Of a stretch of 64,000 bases of DNA, positions 1 to 12,242 are shown piece after piece. The notes beneath the pieces were generated by a model. The model had not been told where the DNA came from. It saw nothing but the letters and a program-made list of their open reading frames with translations, and ran no database searches. A program made the translations under genes and the position numbers. The stretch's first letter is position 1. The number at the start of each line of letters is the position of its first letter. Origin of the DNA: Stichopus chloronotus (taxonomy: Eukaryota > Echinodermata > Holothuroidea > Aspidochirotida > Stichopodidae); the NCBI GenBank assembly GCA_021234535.1, contig CM037835.1, positions 2,356,001 to 2,420,000 of the forward strand, in the 5' to 3' direction.

Positions 1-372
1 ACGGTTATGGAACTTTCAAAATATGGAGGACATCTTGGATTTTTTCAGTGCCGTCAGATGTGGAACATCACGTCGTTGCATTCTCTCTGGGCAGAACATT
101 GTTACATTTTGGACCACGTTTCTTCGCATTTTGGTCAGTTGTTACAAAATGGTCGTAACAGTTTTCGACAGAATAGGTCCACTGCCAGAGGTTCCACCAT
201 TTTGTAAGTTTTGCATAATATTCTGTTTGAAAAGGAGATACATTGTTTTACGTTTTGAAATTGGAACACTTCATTTTCCTCCTGTTTAGTCTGTTCTTGT
301 AAACTTACTTTGACTTAAACTTTTGCACCTAAGCTTCCTGAAGATGTCCGTTATGGTCTGTTGATAACTTAC
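1..372. other. No supported gene
   Basis: Short open frames exist on both strands, but none shows a domain, codon bias or paired splice sites. The left end may be intron of the gene whose exon is at 373-477, since that exon carries a good donor pointing this way. Confidence 0.4.
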
Positions 373-477
373 CTACATCGAGGTCGGCAGTGACAGGTCT
401 TGATGTTTGGACCGTCAGTGTGATTGAATCCCCGGTATCTACTTCCAAAGACGTGGCCGCAAACTCAACCAACATTG
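373..477 (-). CDS. Probable internal exon with Calx-beta-type extracellular repeat
   Basis: Read on the minus strand, this segment is bounded by a consensus acceptor (tttccaccag) and a consensus donor (gtag then gtaagt). It is 105 nt long, enters and leaves in the same phase (1-1), and has no stop in that frame. The peptide contains FAATSLEVDTGDSITLTVQ, with the alternating hydrophobic and glycine/aspartate pattern of Calx-beta and related extracellular beta-sandwich repeats. Phase 1-1 exons are typical of modular extracellular proteins. No second exon could be identified with confidence: upstream exons would lie at higher coordinates and downstream ones off the left edge. The exon was found from its splice sites and is too short to stand out as an ORF. 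The domain name is inferred from pattern, not alignment. Confidence 0.45.
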
Positions 478-880
478 CTGGTGGAAAAAGGAAAGAATAA
501 CTTTAACTTTTAAGACACTTTAGATCAAAGGGACAGAGAATTAAAATATAAATTCAAGAACACTTGTACAACCACGATCACTTACACATATACGTAACAT
601 ATTCGTACATATAGATACAGGGACCGGACAGAGATATCGACTAGTTCCCCTTACGAATTCAGAAGTATACAATAATTTGGCCATTTGAACGCTGACACTC
701 TTCCAAATGTATCCCTCTTATTTTTTCAATACATGAGGACCACGGAAAACATCGACAGCCAACAATTAGGAAGTTAGCATAAAACTGAATTGCAACTATG
801 GACTCGTCATGGGTCAAAAGGGCTTCAGAGCAAGACTTAAACGTCTTTTACTAAATCTTCATGAAGTGCCGTTGGGTAGA
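478..880. other. No supported feature
   Basis: AT-rich sequence without a recognisable gene or repeat. It would be intron if the 373-477 exon belongs to a longer gene. Confidence 0.4.
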
Positions 881-1117
881 AGGATAGGTAATGTGAAGGA
901 TACGTGATGTGAAGGATAGGTGATGTGAAAGGTGATGTGGAAGGATAAGTGATGTGTAGGATAGGTGATGTGGAAGGATAGGTGATGTGTAGGATAGGTG
1001 ATGTGGAAGGATAGGTGATGTGAAGGATAGATGATGTGGAAGGATAGGTGATGTGAAGGATAGGTGATGTGGAAGGATAGGTGATGTGAAAGGATAGGTG
1101 ATGTGGAAGGATAAGTG
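881..1117. repeat. Minisatellite, unit about 16 bp
   Basis: More than a dozen imperfect head-to-tail copies of a unit close to aggataggtgatgtgga, with small length differences (AAGG/GAAGG) between units. The two long minus-strand ORFs over it (repeating His-Leu-Ser-Tyr-Pro words) are by-products of the repeat and not genes. Confidence 0.9.
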
Positions 1118-1962
1118 GTATAGATCGAATGGTTCCTCGGTTGTTGGCAGGAAGGGAATCCTTGAGGGAAGTAGCTTTATCCATGAAGAGGGCAAAGCTT
1201 TTGACATTCAGTATAGCAGGGAGGTTGAAGATTGGTGAAAACAACATCCTCATAACAATATCGTTTGATCGCTGTAAATTTCAGTTGTAAATAGTATCTA
1301 TTTTAAAATGTCACATGTAACATTATGGGAAATCTCTCATATCACACCAGGCACAACTACTTGGATATCCTTTATAGTCTTGACTCTCTTAAAATTTACT
1401 TTCCACTCTTTTAAGGTAAACCTACAATGAACCTAATCTAATGTTTTTACGAAAAACAAAATTCTCTTGCAATACTTTGCCACTGTTACAGTGAATGTTT
1501 GTATCTTTGAGGAAAATGTACATCTTTCTTGAGCGGAAGAAGGCAATATCCTAACTTCGGAACAAGATATTAACATGGGCTTTGAAATGGCATTGAAAAT
1601 TATTCTCTTTCATTTAAGATCCCCTTTCTTTGTCAGTGAAATATTAGCATATCTATAGCGTATTCGGTGAGTGGACAACTGTAAACCCCTTAGTCATCCC
1701 AACCATGTACATGTAAATAACATTACGAAACCCAATGTATAGACAAGTTACGGTAAGAAAAAGTTAAATTACAATGGAATAACTTCGAAATGAAAAAGAT
1801 ACTCTCCTTCAAAAAGGAATTAGAAACTGATCTTTTTATGTTTTTGCAGAACAAAGCAGAGAGTAATGCTTAAATAAAATTGTTTCTCATGTCAAAACAC
1901 TTCTAAATATCATAGACATCCTAACGGTATTTATTGATTAGACGTTTACGTTAATGCTCCAA
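1118..1962. other. No supported feature
   Basis: AT-rich non-coding sequence with no domain, splice-bounded exon or obvious repeat. Confidence 0.4.
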
Positions 1963-2010
1963 CCCCCCCCCCCCCCCCACACACACACACACACAACACA
2001 CACACACACA
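1963..2010. repeat. Compound microsatellite (C)n(AC)n
   Basis: A cytosine run of about 17 passes directly into an (AC)n tract with one interruption. It is one of at least three compound C/CA tracts in the window. Confidence 0.95.
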
Positions 2011-2139
2011 ATCCCATCTATAGCTCTTTTCCATCGGATCGCCCAAGTCCTGCCTAAACTTATAATTGACCACAATGGCCCGCCATACTCTTATTTTGAG
2101 ACCGTTATGAGACAGGAAAATAACAACCTAACGACAGTG

Positions 2140-2217
2140 GACTCCCGACGACATGTATCATATGTACATATATAGTGAGCTCCAGACGACATCTATCACA
2201 TATATGTAAATATATAG
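2140..2217. repeat. Short tandem duplication, two units of about 40 bp
   Basis: The words cgacgacatgtatcatatg and cagacgacatctatcacata, each followed by an AT-rich tatatag end, mark two adjacent diverged copies. Confidence 0.6.
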
Positions 2218-4055
2218 TTTAATTGTCAAAGTGTAGTTCATGGCAACTTGGTCGTGAATGTATTAGAACCGTGGACTCCAGCCAGCTGTTACTTTGCTTT
2301 TGCTGCTATACTCATGAAGGCTATCAGACGATGGTTATTATCTGACAAAACCTTGAACGAAAGGGGGTGGGAAGGGTTGCTAAATTATCAATGATACGGA
2401 GACTACCAGAATGTATCAATGTGAATTGGCATTACATAAAAAACGAAATCGTGCTTGAAGCCTAAGTTATGCTTCAGAATGAAATCAAATATGTCATTGA
2501 TAGAGAGTGAAGCTTGCAGCTTTTATACTCTCTGTTTTCCAAATCTCACATACATGTATTTTACAAGAACAATTTATGACGAGTTTGCAAATTCTTTTGC
2601 AGTATTGTTCAAACGCCAAGTGCATCACGTATTGCACACACTCCAGGTGAATATCAGGTTTTTAACCCAATGCAATAAACAGCCAGCCGGCATTAAAATC
2701 AAATCACTGCAGGTAATTCTCGTCAAAGCAGTATCACCAGCTTACTGACCCATGTCGCTCTGCCCTTTTATTATTGTTTTTTTGAATTCGTTGAAAATAA
2801 GCCCCAAATTTGAGTGCAATTATTTGCGTCATTGTGAATTTATTTCTTTGTCTCAAACAAGCAAGGTTGCAAGCAGTGCAGCAGACTGTCGACGTGCCAG
2901 CATATACAATAGATTTCTCTCTTGACGTACGCAGGATAGAAATTTGCCAACCATACAGTTATTATCCAGAAAGAGATGAAGTCGGTATTGAGAAGTGACC
3001 TGACTTCTCATAAAAAGATTAATTAATCACAAACAGCACAGTCTCGTACAACCTGCGTCCATTGGTTGTACTGTTTATTAAAAGTTTTTTACTTGTTACA
3101 GAGGAAAGATTACTCTGAAAGTGGCAACTTTAGCTTCTGTATACATAAATGTTTTATTTTCAAACTGTAGAAAGCCTTACTCACAGACAGTGACTTAATA
3201 TGTATCACTTGGCTACTTGTTTCCATTTGGCACTCGTAATGCTATACAGCAATATAATTTGAGAAGCATACCTGTCTTACGTTCTACATAACTGCCCCCT
3301 GCAGCAGGTTGAATGTGTACCCTCGGGTATTGCTATGATTAAAACAGTATCTTGGGAGTACACAACCATGGAATTTTGATAAGACTAACACTGGCATTTT
3401 TTTTTTTTTTTTTGTGACCTGAAACTAAAAAGCGAAGTAACTACAATTTACATGTAGGTCATGAAAGATGTTTTCCATTACATTTGTCAACAGGATAGAA
3501 TGACAAAAAAGTACTGCTACCTCAAACATTCAGTTTATACATCAGTAGCGGATTTAACAGTCAGCAGCTGCTGACAGGGCGCAAAAGCTTTGAAAAGTGG
3601 GGACCGTTGTTTTGTGGACTCTCCTCTACAATGTTCCGTATTAATGTCGAATAAACGGCTTTGAATGCGGAAAGGCTTGAACTTCAAAAAAAAACTACGT
3701 ACCACCACTCAATGCCTATTAGTTGTGCGTAAATATTGCTAGATCAGAGTGCACTTTTCAAATGTGCTCATACCAAATGTGTTCCTTCGAGCATCCATAT
3801 AATTCTCAAATCATGTGTACATGTAGGTGATATTTGTTTTTAATTATACCCACAAGCGTCACAAGGAATGTTTACAGCTAAGTGAGGGTTCAGGACACTC
3901 GATGTGCTTCCACTGGCATTCCTATAATTTTGTTTCCTATAGGGTCATCAACTAGTGCGATGTAGTGTGATACGAAAATACAGCATACATGCCTCTACTG
4001 TAGTTAAACACCCAAAAGCCTTGGACTAAGGGTGGAAGGAAAAAGGCGGGAAGAT
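2218..4055. other. No supported gene
   Basis: AT-rich DNA with a poly(T) tract near 3399-3414. ORFs at 2455-2748 and 2810-2998 show no domain or splice support. The stretch near 3541 (cagtagcggatttaac) resembles the start of dispersed invertebrate repeats, but I cannot delimit it. Confidence 0.4.
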
Positions 4056-4210
4056 TCTCTAAGCGGAGCGCCACAGTCAGTTGGTACGGAACGTACCAGA
4101 AAATATAACATGAAGGTACCCTCTTGATCTTCAGAAATCGTCCTTCCCATGATCAGCAAGTAAACTCCAGGAAATGGTACTTGCAGTATTTTCTTGCATG
4201 GGGAACCCTT
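4056..4210. repeat. Dispersed repeat, family A copy 1
   Basis: Starts with gcggagcgccacagtcagtt followed by ggtacggaacgtaccagaaaa, and includes gatcttcagaaatcgtcctt. The same ordered words recur at 10199, 10653 and 17849, so these are diverged copies of one interspersed family. The family is not recognised by name. The minus-strand ORF at 4004-4294 is carried by this repeat. Confidence 0.6.
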
Positions 4211-5300
4211 CTTTTTACATTGTTGACGTTTTTCACTATGAAAGTCTGATAAAAATTTGTACATTTTGTGAAACAGATTGAAAGCTTGTTTCATCTTATA
4301 GGCTTAATATGGGCAACACCATCATCATTCACTGGATTCAGAGGTCCCTAAAAGTATACTTAAGAGTGCATCTTGATTAACTTTTTTCCATTCATTTCTG
4401 TTTCTATTTCTTCATCTTCCTGTCTTTTTTTATACTCTTTACTTTTTCGTCTTCGTCATTTTGCCACGGGCCTTAATTACTATTTCATAAGTAAACAAAC
4501 AATGAATAAACATAAACGATACATAAAACCAATGGAGATCCAATGAAAAATGGGGGGACTGGGGCAATATTTCTTGCTCACCTAAGGCAATGTTTTTGCT
4601 AAGGTGGTTTTATGTATCATATTTTTGCGCTCCTGAAGGTGAGCCACAGGATTGTTGAATAAGAAAGAGATACACTTCATGTTTAGAAGTATGGCACGCC
4701 ATTTGTACCATTCTACGTTGATATGGCTTGTTTATTCGATGAAGCACCGAAGTCATTTGATAATGCGCACTCATCATTTGATGAAGGTGTGAAATACGTG
4801 TCATATATCCAAGTCATTTGATTAAAATATGAAGATGTTAACTTCGCCATGGCTTTCTGTTGTTGCACCGAATCGCATTTGAGGGTTACAGCAACAGTTT
4901 TTGGGGACACCTGCCAACCCTGGAATGCCAACCGATGGTTGCGTTTCACATAGGATGTCTTTTCACAAATCTACCTTCCACGCAAGTGTGGACGAGCGTC
5001 TCCTCAGCCTCGCCTCCTCCCTCAACCCTTCCCAAGAAAGACCCACTCACGTCGTCACTGCCTAACAGACATTGTATTATTCTCACGGTTATCTGTTTCA
5101 GGGTGTTTGTCTGTCACTTTCGGGTAGGCCTGTAGAAAAATTTTCTGAAATGGGTTTACCTCCCCCACAAACCTCAGTTTTGCGTCTCCCGAGAAAATGA
5201 ACTGGATCAGCCAATGCACAGAACCAATTATTGGTAACCGGTGTTGTCAAACTCGGCTGAATACGATTGGATTAGGATCTACTTGACATTGCTTTTGCTG
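4211..5300. other. No supported gene
   Basis: Contains ORFs on both strands around 4610-5135 without recognisable domains. No clear repeats seen. Confidence 0.35.
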
Positions 5301-5301
5301 A

Positions 5302-5390
5302 TTTTTTTTTTAATCCTAGCACACTATGAGATCAATCAGCTCCACCCAACAGTACAGACACAAACCTCAGAAGGACAGGATAGGGGGAAA
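5302..5390. repeat. Dispersed repeat, family H copy 1
   Basis: The words cctagcacactatgagatca, agctccaccc and acagtacagacacaaacctc align with 7316-7390 in the same order. A short interspersed element is likely. Only this part is shared between the two copies. Confidence 0.5.
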
Positions 5391-6302
5391 TAGCCTACCA
5401 GTATTCTTGGACTGTGCACAGTTTAATCACACTGTTATTCTAAATTATGCCTTCTAAAATAAGATGGTTAATTCATCATGCAAAATTAAAAGAAAATTGA
5501 ATCATCACCTAAAAACCAGGAATTTCTGGAGCCAATTTAATTCAAATCTAGCATCAAATGTAGCACAATTTTGCAATGCATACAAAGCAAATATTTTCCA
5601 AAGTGGCAGGGGAAATCTCCTCGATCCCAGGACGGCGATCAGTGATCAGTTCCGGCATATCAGAAGTCACACTCCTATGCAGGATCAGACCAGTTCACGC
5701 CCCCCCCCCCCATCTGATGTCCATCCCCAAAACACAAAAATAATAGTTACAATAGTAATAGTAATAGTCCTATCAAATACTATTGCCAGAGAATTCTTTC
5801 TTTCTTCCCTAGCTTTAAACTTTGCCCACACAAATAATGACTATGACTAGGTGATTTTTTTTCAACTTAAGCAAAGAGTGTGTGCGTGTTCCACTGTAGA
5901 GTCAAAAAAATGTAAAATAATACTGGTGATTTTAATACGGAACTCATGCAGTGTGTATACATTACGCGCAGTATACTTATAGTACACTCCCAGGTATCAC
6001 TTCCTATAACAGCATGATATAATGATAGGCTACACATGAAATTTTTAATATACTGCCTGTTAGGCCTATTGGATTCTTTCCACTTTTTTTTTCTTGAGAG
6101 TGTTCTATGCTCTGCGCCTGACCCATTTAAATTTGTTTAAGCACTTTCTCGAATACTTATATGCTCTCTCCTTTTTGAAAATTTGCACTAATGCAAATTA
6201 CATAAAAACAAATTACAACAAATGTCTGTTTTGCAATTGCATCATGAATAAACATAGGCCAAATCTGCAAATTTGTAACCTCAGCGGAAGGACCCCATGA
6301 TA
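5391..6302. other. No supported gene
   Basis: AT-rich. A cytosine run lies at about 5701-5710. ORFs at 5464-5850 and 6094-6300 have no domain support. The word ttaggcctatt occurs near 6060. Confidence 0.4.
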
Positions 6303-6612
6303 CGCGTTATCTTATCCTTTCTTTCACCTTTATTTCAAGGGATTGAGAAGTTTTTATGCCCCGAGGGATTTATTTCGGAAGGATACATTGTCTTCTTTAA
6401 ATATATTGATATCTTTTATCAACGTGTAAACCAGATGACACTGAATAATGAGACAATATGTACGGGCATATTAATAGATGTGCTGCACATATTTTTATCT
6501 ATATTAACACTACACATCATCAGTTTTGCATTTTCATCAAATTTTGAAAAGCTGTGTCTCAAAAGTTGGTAATAGATATAAACAAATATCAACGGATTGT
6601 CATTCAGGGTTA
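6303..6612. repeat. Dispersed repeat, family E copy 1
   Basis: About 300 bp that aligns, with many substitutions and gaps, to 16393-16694. Shared words in order include a ...cttat.ttatccttt... start, tatgccc(c)gaggg, ttttgatatc-like words, cagttttgcattttcat, ttgaaaagc, and caacggattgtcattcagg versus caacggattttcattcagg. The ORFs in all frames here are incidental. Confidence 0.7.
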
Positions 6613-7261
6613 TATTCTGCAACTTGTGAGTAAAGCCAACTATTTTCTAGATAAATCACACTATTCGTTGTTGAACAGAATAGTTTACTATTTTTCCGGT
6701 GCTGCACCAGTCAAGACTACAAGCTCTACACACCATGTGTATTACGTCCATGATTTATCTCTGTTTGCATTTTATCAGTAATATTTTCAAATTTAACTGG
6801 ATTTTTTTCTGTCGGATAAGAAGGCAAAGAAACTATGGAAATCTTAGTGAATTAATCAAGTTTCAACTTACAATCTGAGCGCTTGTTAATACCAGGGAGA
6901 GTAATAAATGTTATGCAAATTATTCATACTGACGAAGTTGCTAGGTTCATGCTTTTATACATTCATTTCTTATATTCCAAATTGAAGTTTACTTAAGTTT
7001 GGTATTTTTAAGTAACGAATAATGTACCGACAAACTTGTTAGACACATTAAGTAGAAGAAGGAAGGGGACGAAAGGGGTGGGGGGCAGGACCCGTATTCC
7101 ACGGGGTTTTCAGGGGTGCGGACGAAATACTTCTGAGACCACACCTTCTGTGTTCTAAACATAGTATGTACAATGCAGCGTAGCGTGCAAGTACGTTTTG
7201 TAAAACACACAGTGCACACGGTGTTACCAAGCACGTAAATGTTCTTCATAGTCATTATAAA
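6613..7261. other. No supported gene
   Basis: Nothing recognisable apart from a short GC-rich, G-run patch at 7065-7120. The overlapping minus ORFs at 6989-7255 come from this GC-rich patch. Confidence 0.35.
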
Positions 7262-7390
7262 TGGTTCATCAAGCCTTTGTGGCCGAGGCTTCTAAGTTTA
7301 CATATTCTATTCAATACCCAGCACACTATCAGATCAAGTCAGCTCTACTACGACAGTACAGAACAAACTTCAGTACAAAGTTGGTAAGAG
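7262..7390. repeat. Dispersed repeat, family H copy 2 (possible SINE)
   Basis: The 3' part (7316-7390) repeats 5302-5390. The 5' part contains gtggccgaggcttctaag followed about 15 nt later by attctattcaataccc. These distantly resemble the A and B boxes of a tRNA-Leu/Ser-derived promoter, which suggests a degenerate tRNA-derived SINE. The tRNA part is too decayed to call a tRNA. Confidence 0.4.
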
Positions 7391-7942
7391 AGTAAAAAGA
7401 ATTAGACTTATACACACCGCTATAATGAGCTAAGCAAACAACAGAACAAAATATTGGAAAAAGAAACAAGCAGTAGATATTAACTATTCTTTCTGTAGAT
7501 TGTAAAGAGTAAAGTCATTAATCTTTGGCCCTTAACTTAACATTCTAAATATTAACTCTATTTCAACACTGAACAATTCAGTGATCGGGAAAAACTGTAA
7601 TTTAGCTTAACATTTCGAACAAATGTACACACTTAGTGAACAGTGACGTATATGCACTTGACTTCCTGCAGCAGCTTTGAGTATAGCTGGGTCTTACATA
7701 AGTTTGCTATTATACCGACTAAAGTTTACTCATTACGTGAAACTCCTTTGAACATGTAAAGCCGAAAATGTTGACCACGTCATTTTTGATACAACTTCGA
7801 TAAAGTGTAAATGTATTTTCTATATCTACATATAAATGAAGCCTGTTGTACCTGATATGGAATAACTGAAATGTGAGTAGACCATAGACCCCACCACTAC
7901 CTATTCCTCCCGTTAATACTACTATATAAGTAGCACACTTAC
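7391..7942. other. No supported feature
   Basis: AT-rich non-coding sequence. Confidence 0.4.
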
Positions 7943-8005
7943 GTGATTCTGCTCCATGTCCCAGGTAATGAAGTCAGCAACAGTATAAACAATGTATATT
8001 TCCAT
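7943..8005 (-). CDS. Candidate first coding exon, unknown gene
   Basis: On the minus strand, an ATG in a good context (gcgATGG) opens a 21-codon frame that ends at a consensus donor (aatcac then gtaagt), phase 0. The peptide starts MEIYIVYTVADF and ends EQNH. There is no domain and no partner exon found, so this could be chance. It is listed because start context, open frame and donor coincide. Confidence 0.25.
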
Positions 8006-10013
8006 CGCGACCGATGAAGTCCTTGAACGATCCACATGTTATAGATCTATATATGTGTATGCCTTACACATGTATACATACATGTAGAAATATATTTGTA
8101 TGTATTACAAGATATTTACATTTATCTTTTTGGCACTCTTATAACTCCTTGCTAAAGGGTACCATCTCAGTGGGCAAATTTCATTACTTCAACTCTGGAA
8201 CGTAGATCCAACGATATTATTTGTCCATCGTCGCGTTATATTCGATATAATTACTTCATGCTCTTATGAACGGGAGACAATAAAATAAAAAAAAAGTAAC
8301 TCGCTGATGGTCTCACAACAGTTTTGTTCAAAACCGTGTCGGGTTTTTTTTTTTTCAGATTCATATATGCAATTGTATTTCGTTTGAATGAACACTATTA
8401 TAGAAGGTTAATATGCGGAACGATACAAAGGAGTTTCTCTAGATTTGATTGTAGTAAATACCTCTCCCCATCAGAGCGTGAAAACTATAACCCTGTGAAG
8501 AAGTGAAAAATCCACGCTGGGCGAGGTCAAACCTGAACTTCATGCCCGACAGGCTTAAGTCATGTATGAATTTTAATATGTTGCACTAGTTCCTATTGCC
8601 ATAGTCTTAGATGTTTTCTGTGGGAGATCGTAGGGTCAGGGACGCCGGGCCCACCTGGCAGCACGGTCAGCTGTCTCTCCAGCAGGGGACAACCGGGAAA
8701 GGAGGGTGCCCCTTCCTTCCTCAAATATATCACTGAGTTGTAAATTAATTTGAGCATGTTAGTCTATCAATGTGAATGTGATATACATTTACAATGTCAC
8801 TTTTAGATACCTTTTCAAATAAACCCATATTATCACTTAGCTACCCAGTTGTCGTCAGATTTAATTTCTTGTACAGCACTGCATGCCATCTATCGATGGC
8901 ACTGAATTCTTTTGATACAAAAGTGTTTCCGGTGTACTACAAAAATGCCCTTCAAAGAGCAAGCCTCCGACGATTAACAAAAAAAAAATAGGGCACCCGA
9001 TGTCCTCTATGAGTTCTCATCATGCAGTCCTGTGCATGTGTACCGGTTATGTGAGACCCGGACGGTTGGATGGTGTCTGTCTCGGGTTGTGTATATACTG
9101 AGTAGCGAAGAAAATATGAATCGAGGCGAGTTGACTCTACTGTAACATATATAGTTGTAACTTTGCTGTGAATGTCACGCGTTTAGCGGTCCTCAGATAA
9201 TCTAAAGTTAGAACTAATGATCAAATATGTTCCACAAATCTCAACTCATCTTTATCAACTTTTCTGTTTTTTTTTTTTTTTTCATTCTTCTCTCTTCTAA
9301 ATTTGCTTTCACATTCTTTTATTTTAAGGAACTTAGGTAGAATGGGAAAGGGGTTATTGCAACCCTAAAGATCACACGTGAGTCCTGCAAATATATCGAG
9401 CAGGGTTTTGTTTACATTCAGATATATTGTTTCATATGTATATATTTAAAAATATGGATAACAGAACTAAACAATGTTTCGTTCCCTTTCAATCTTTTTC
9501 AGTTTAAATTAGACCACGTTTAAAGTTTTAACTTGCATTTTTTTTTTCAACAGAAAACTTGCTGTATTTGATTGACACGTATAATTAAATGTTGTATAAA
9601 CTGAAAAAAATAGTATAATAGTTTGACGACTTTAACATTCTGAGTGAGGTATGAGGTAAAAAGAGGTAGATCAGGTAGATTAGGTAGATCATTTCATTAA
9701 TCGATCATCCTTAAGCAAACAAAAAAAAAACAGTTCTGAACAACAACAACTCAGCTTTGATCCTTCCGCATGGTATTTGCGACAGTGACCCATTGTTACA
9801 CTACTGGTGTTAGGGTAATGACCTATATTTAATTTCTATATTTAGTACTGTAAGTTACCATCTTGAACTTCCATTCATGATGCAACTTCTGTACAGAGGT
9901 TCGAATGCTCTGCTGTACACGGTGATAACTTCAAGACGATTCGTGAATCTTCTACCAACCTTTCTACGTACAATACGTACATGTTGGAAGGAACTGGAAC
10001 TTTGATCAACTTT
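8006..10013. other. No supported gene
   Basis: Mostly AT-rich, with poly(T/A) tracts near 8343, 9269 and 9720. A GC-rich patch at 8630-8720 stands out against its surroundings but shows no domain in any frame. Confidence 0.4.
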
Positions 10014-10090
10014 GGAGTCGAGTCCACCCAATCGAAGTCTGAGACCGAGTCCTTGAAGGTCAAGTCCGAGTTCAAGTCCTCGAGTTCTTG
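10014..10090. repeat. Degenerate GAGTCC-rich repeat, copy 1
   Basis: A run of imperfect gagtcc/aagtcc words separated by short spacers (gagaccgagtccttgaagg, aagtccgagttcaagtcct). The same composition and words recur at 12243-12382. The minus-strand ORFs at 9855-10094 are by-products. Confidence 0.6.
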
Positions 10091-10198
10091 CCAAATATTT
10101 TTAGGCTGAACACAAAGGAGTGCGGGCGTCTAGAAATCTGGGGGGCAGATATTTTCTGTCTGAATTTTGTTTGCTACTAACCAGGGTGATTACTATCT

Positions 10199-10320
10199 AA
10201 GCGTTGCGCCACCATAAGTTGGTGCGTAGCGTACAAGAATAATTGGGTTTTGCAAACTCCTCAGGTAGTCAGAAACGGCTTTTCCTGCTCGTTTTAGGAT
10301 ACATGTACCGAGCCTTAAAA
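10199..10320. repeat. Dispersed repeat, family A copy 2
   Basis: Starts gcgttgcgccaccataagtt then ggtgcgtagcgtacaagaat, matching the head of the copies at 4056, 10653 and 17849. The 3' extent is uncertain. Confidence 0.55.
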
Positions 10321-10430
10321 GAGGGATATCATGCCTGCAATTTGAAAACAATCTATCCAAAATAGTAATACATGTAAGGGAATTTCCGGTGAAACGTCTC
10401 AAGAGGAGTGGTTCAAAATCCTCAGAGAAA

Positions 10431-10456
10431 TCCCCCCCCCCCCCCAAAAAAAAAAC
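10431..10456. repeat. Adjacent poly(C) and poly(A) runs
   Basis: About fourteen C residues run straight into about ten A residues, one of many long C runs on this strand. Confidence 0.9.
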
Positions 10457-10652
10457 ACTTTCGTCGGTTAGGGCAGAAAGTCATAATGAAAAGACTGTAA
10501 ACACAAATTATCAGGGCACCGTCAGCGTCTTACTCATTCGGGGGTGGGTGGGACGTATTGTATTTACGTCAGGCCCACGTCCAAGGTTTTCAGCAGGAGT
10601 GGGGTGTGGTCTGAGAGGGTAGCAATTTTGCGCCCACGGCTCGGACAGGACT

Positions 10653-10790
10653 AAGTGGAGCACCACCATTGCTTGGTGCAAAGCGCAACAGAATTGTTAT
10701 TTTTACAAGCCCAAAGATGGCCGGAACCGGCAGTTTCCGGCTGTCCTGGGCTGTATGTACCAGCCATGGAACAGGGATTCCATGTCTCTG
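10653..10790. repeat. Dispersed repeat, family A copy 3
   Basis: Starts gtggagcaccaccattgctt then ggtgcaaagcgcaacagaat. It is more GC-rich and more diverged downstream than the other copies, and lies about 450 bp from copy 2 in the same orientation. Confidence 0.5.
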
Positions 10791-10799
10791 CAATTTCTC

Positions 10800-12242
10800 A
10801 GCTAAAGACGGAACGTAATTCTATGGAAAACGGTAATATTTTGGATTGCTCTAATTTATCATCTTTAAGCTACGGTAATTTCCAGAGAAGTTAATTCAAC
10901 AGTTTTTACTTTCTATAAGGATGTCGGTTTCCTTGCCTGTCTGGAAAATCTTTTTGAGGTTTGTAAGGAGACCGGAGTTGTAACCAACCCAAGCAATGAT
11001 CACAGTGATAAGGAGGCTGCTTAAATCTGCAAAGCTACAGTCAGATAAACCTAACGGCATTCTAGCCTGTAACACGTAAGTGATACATCATACAAGGCTA
11101 ATTACAATGCAGTTACTCACAACGTGAAAAATATATAGAAGATTAACTGGAAGTTATGTCACAGGCACATTTTCATTTAAAACGACCACTTATGTCATTG
11201 TTGCTTAGGCATGTTGATCCAAAATGAGTGTATGTAAACTGATTTTGTGATTCAACCCCACCCTTTACCCATCTCCTTTAAGTAACTGTCAGCACTCATG
11301 ATCTATTCGCATTGAAGATATTTGAAACATCGTTTCTACCTAACAATCAGTCTTGAAATGATTTCTTGTGCGGAAATGAAAAAAAAAAAACTACTTACTT
11401 CGTTAGACATTACCTCTTTTAAGATGTTGTTTTGCCTGATTGTATATCAGATGATTTCTTGCAAGCCTCATAATGCGACAATCCTAATTCCGCCTTAAAT
11501 ATCTCGATAAACAAGGAATATACTATTTTGATGGAAATTACAGAGCATGCTAATATACGTGAATGTAGTTGTAGTTCTTAAACATATGAGAAAGATTGCT
11601 AAGGGTAAAAAACAAAACTTGAACAGATATTTTAGCGACTAAAATTCCTAATTTTAGAATCAGAGAGTGCATGACTAGGTTGCAAGTGTTTACCATTACA
11701 CTGGTTCAGTGAGTGTTGTAAATGTATACGTGAACACAAGTGAGATACTTTTAAACGGTTTCTTTGGGGACGCAATTAAGTAATGTCAAGATCTAAATTA
11801 CTACCCCTGGTTAATTTCAGCCATTTCCTATCATCAATGCTCTGTTCAAATAGGAAATAAGTCTACCTTATACCAAACTTTAAATATAAAGTAAATCGGC
11901 GAGATGAGTAAATGTTGCCGTACAATGCCATGGCTAGCTATAAGTTTGGAATTTAACTTCAAATCTTAGTCACTGATCCGAAGCAGGCACGACATACCAG
12001 GATGTATAGGTATACCTGTAGCGTTACTAGTGAATAGCACACATAGTAATAATGGTTTAAATTCTTCCACTTGATTTGTGATTCAAAATCCTCTCGAGAT
12101 TGTATAGCAATACACAGAGTTACCTAGTATGTGACACATTTCGACACTCAGCTTTTATGTACAAAATATGGGTAACTTATATGTTAAGTGTGAGTTGCAT
12201 AACTTAAGTTTGAGTTTTTTTTCCATTTACATTGCGCCAATT
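10800..12242. other. No supported gene
   Basis: AT-rich non-coding sequence. One possible donor (gtaagt at 11087) lacks a credible exon. Confidence 0.4.

Noticed and set aside
837..1253. 138-residue minus-strand ORF with repeating HLSYPS words
   Set aside because: It is produced by a 16-bp minisatellite; open frames in two registers are expected from such a repeat.
10409..10425. B-box-like ggttcaaaatcc word suggesting a tRNA gene
   Set aside because: No matching A box at the right spacing and no cloverleaf can be drawn.
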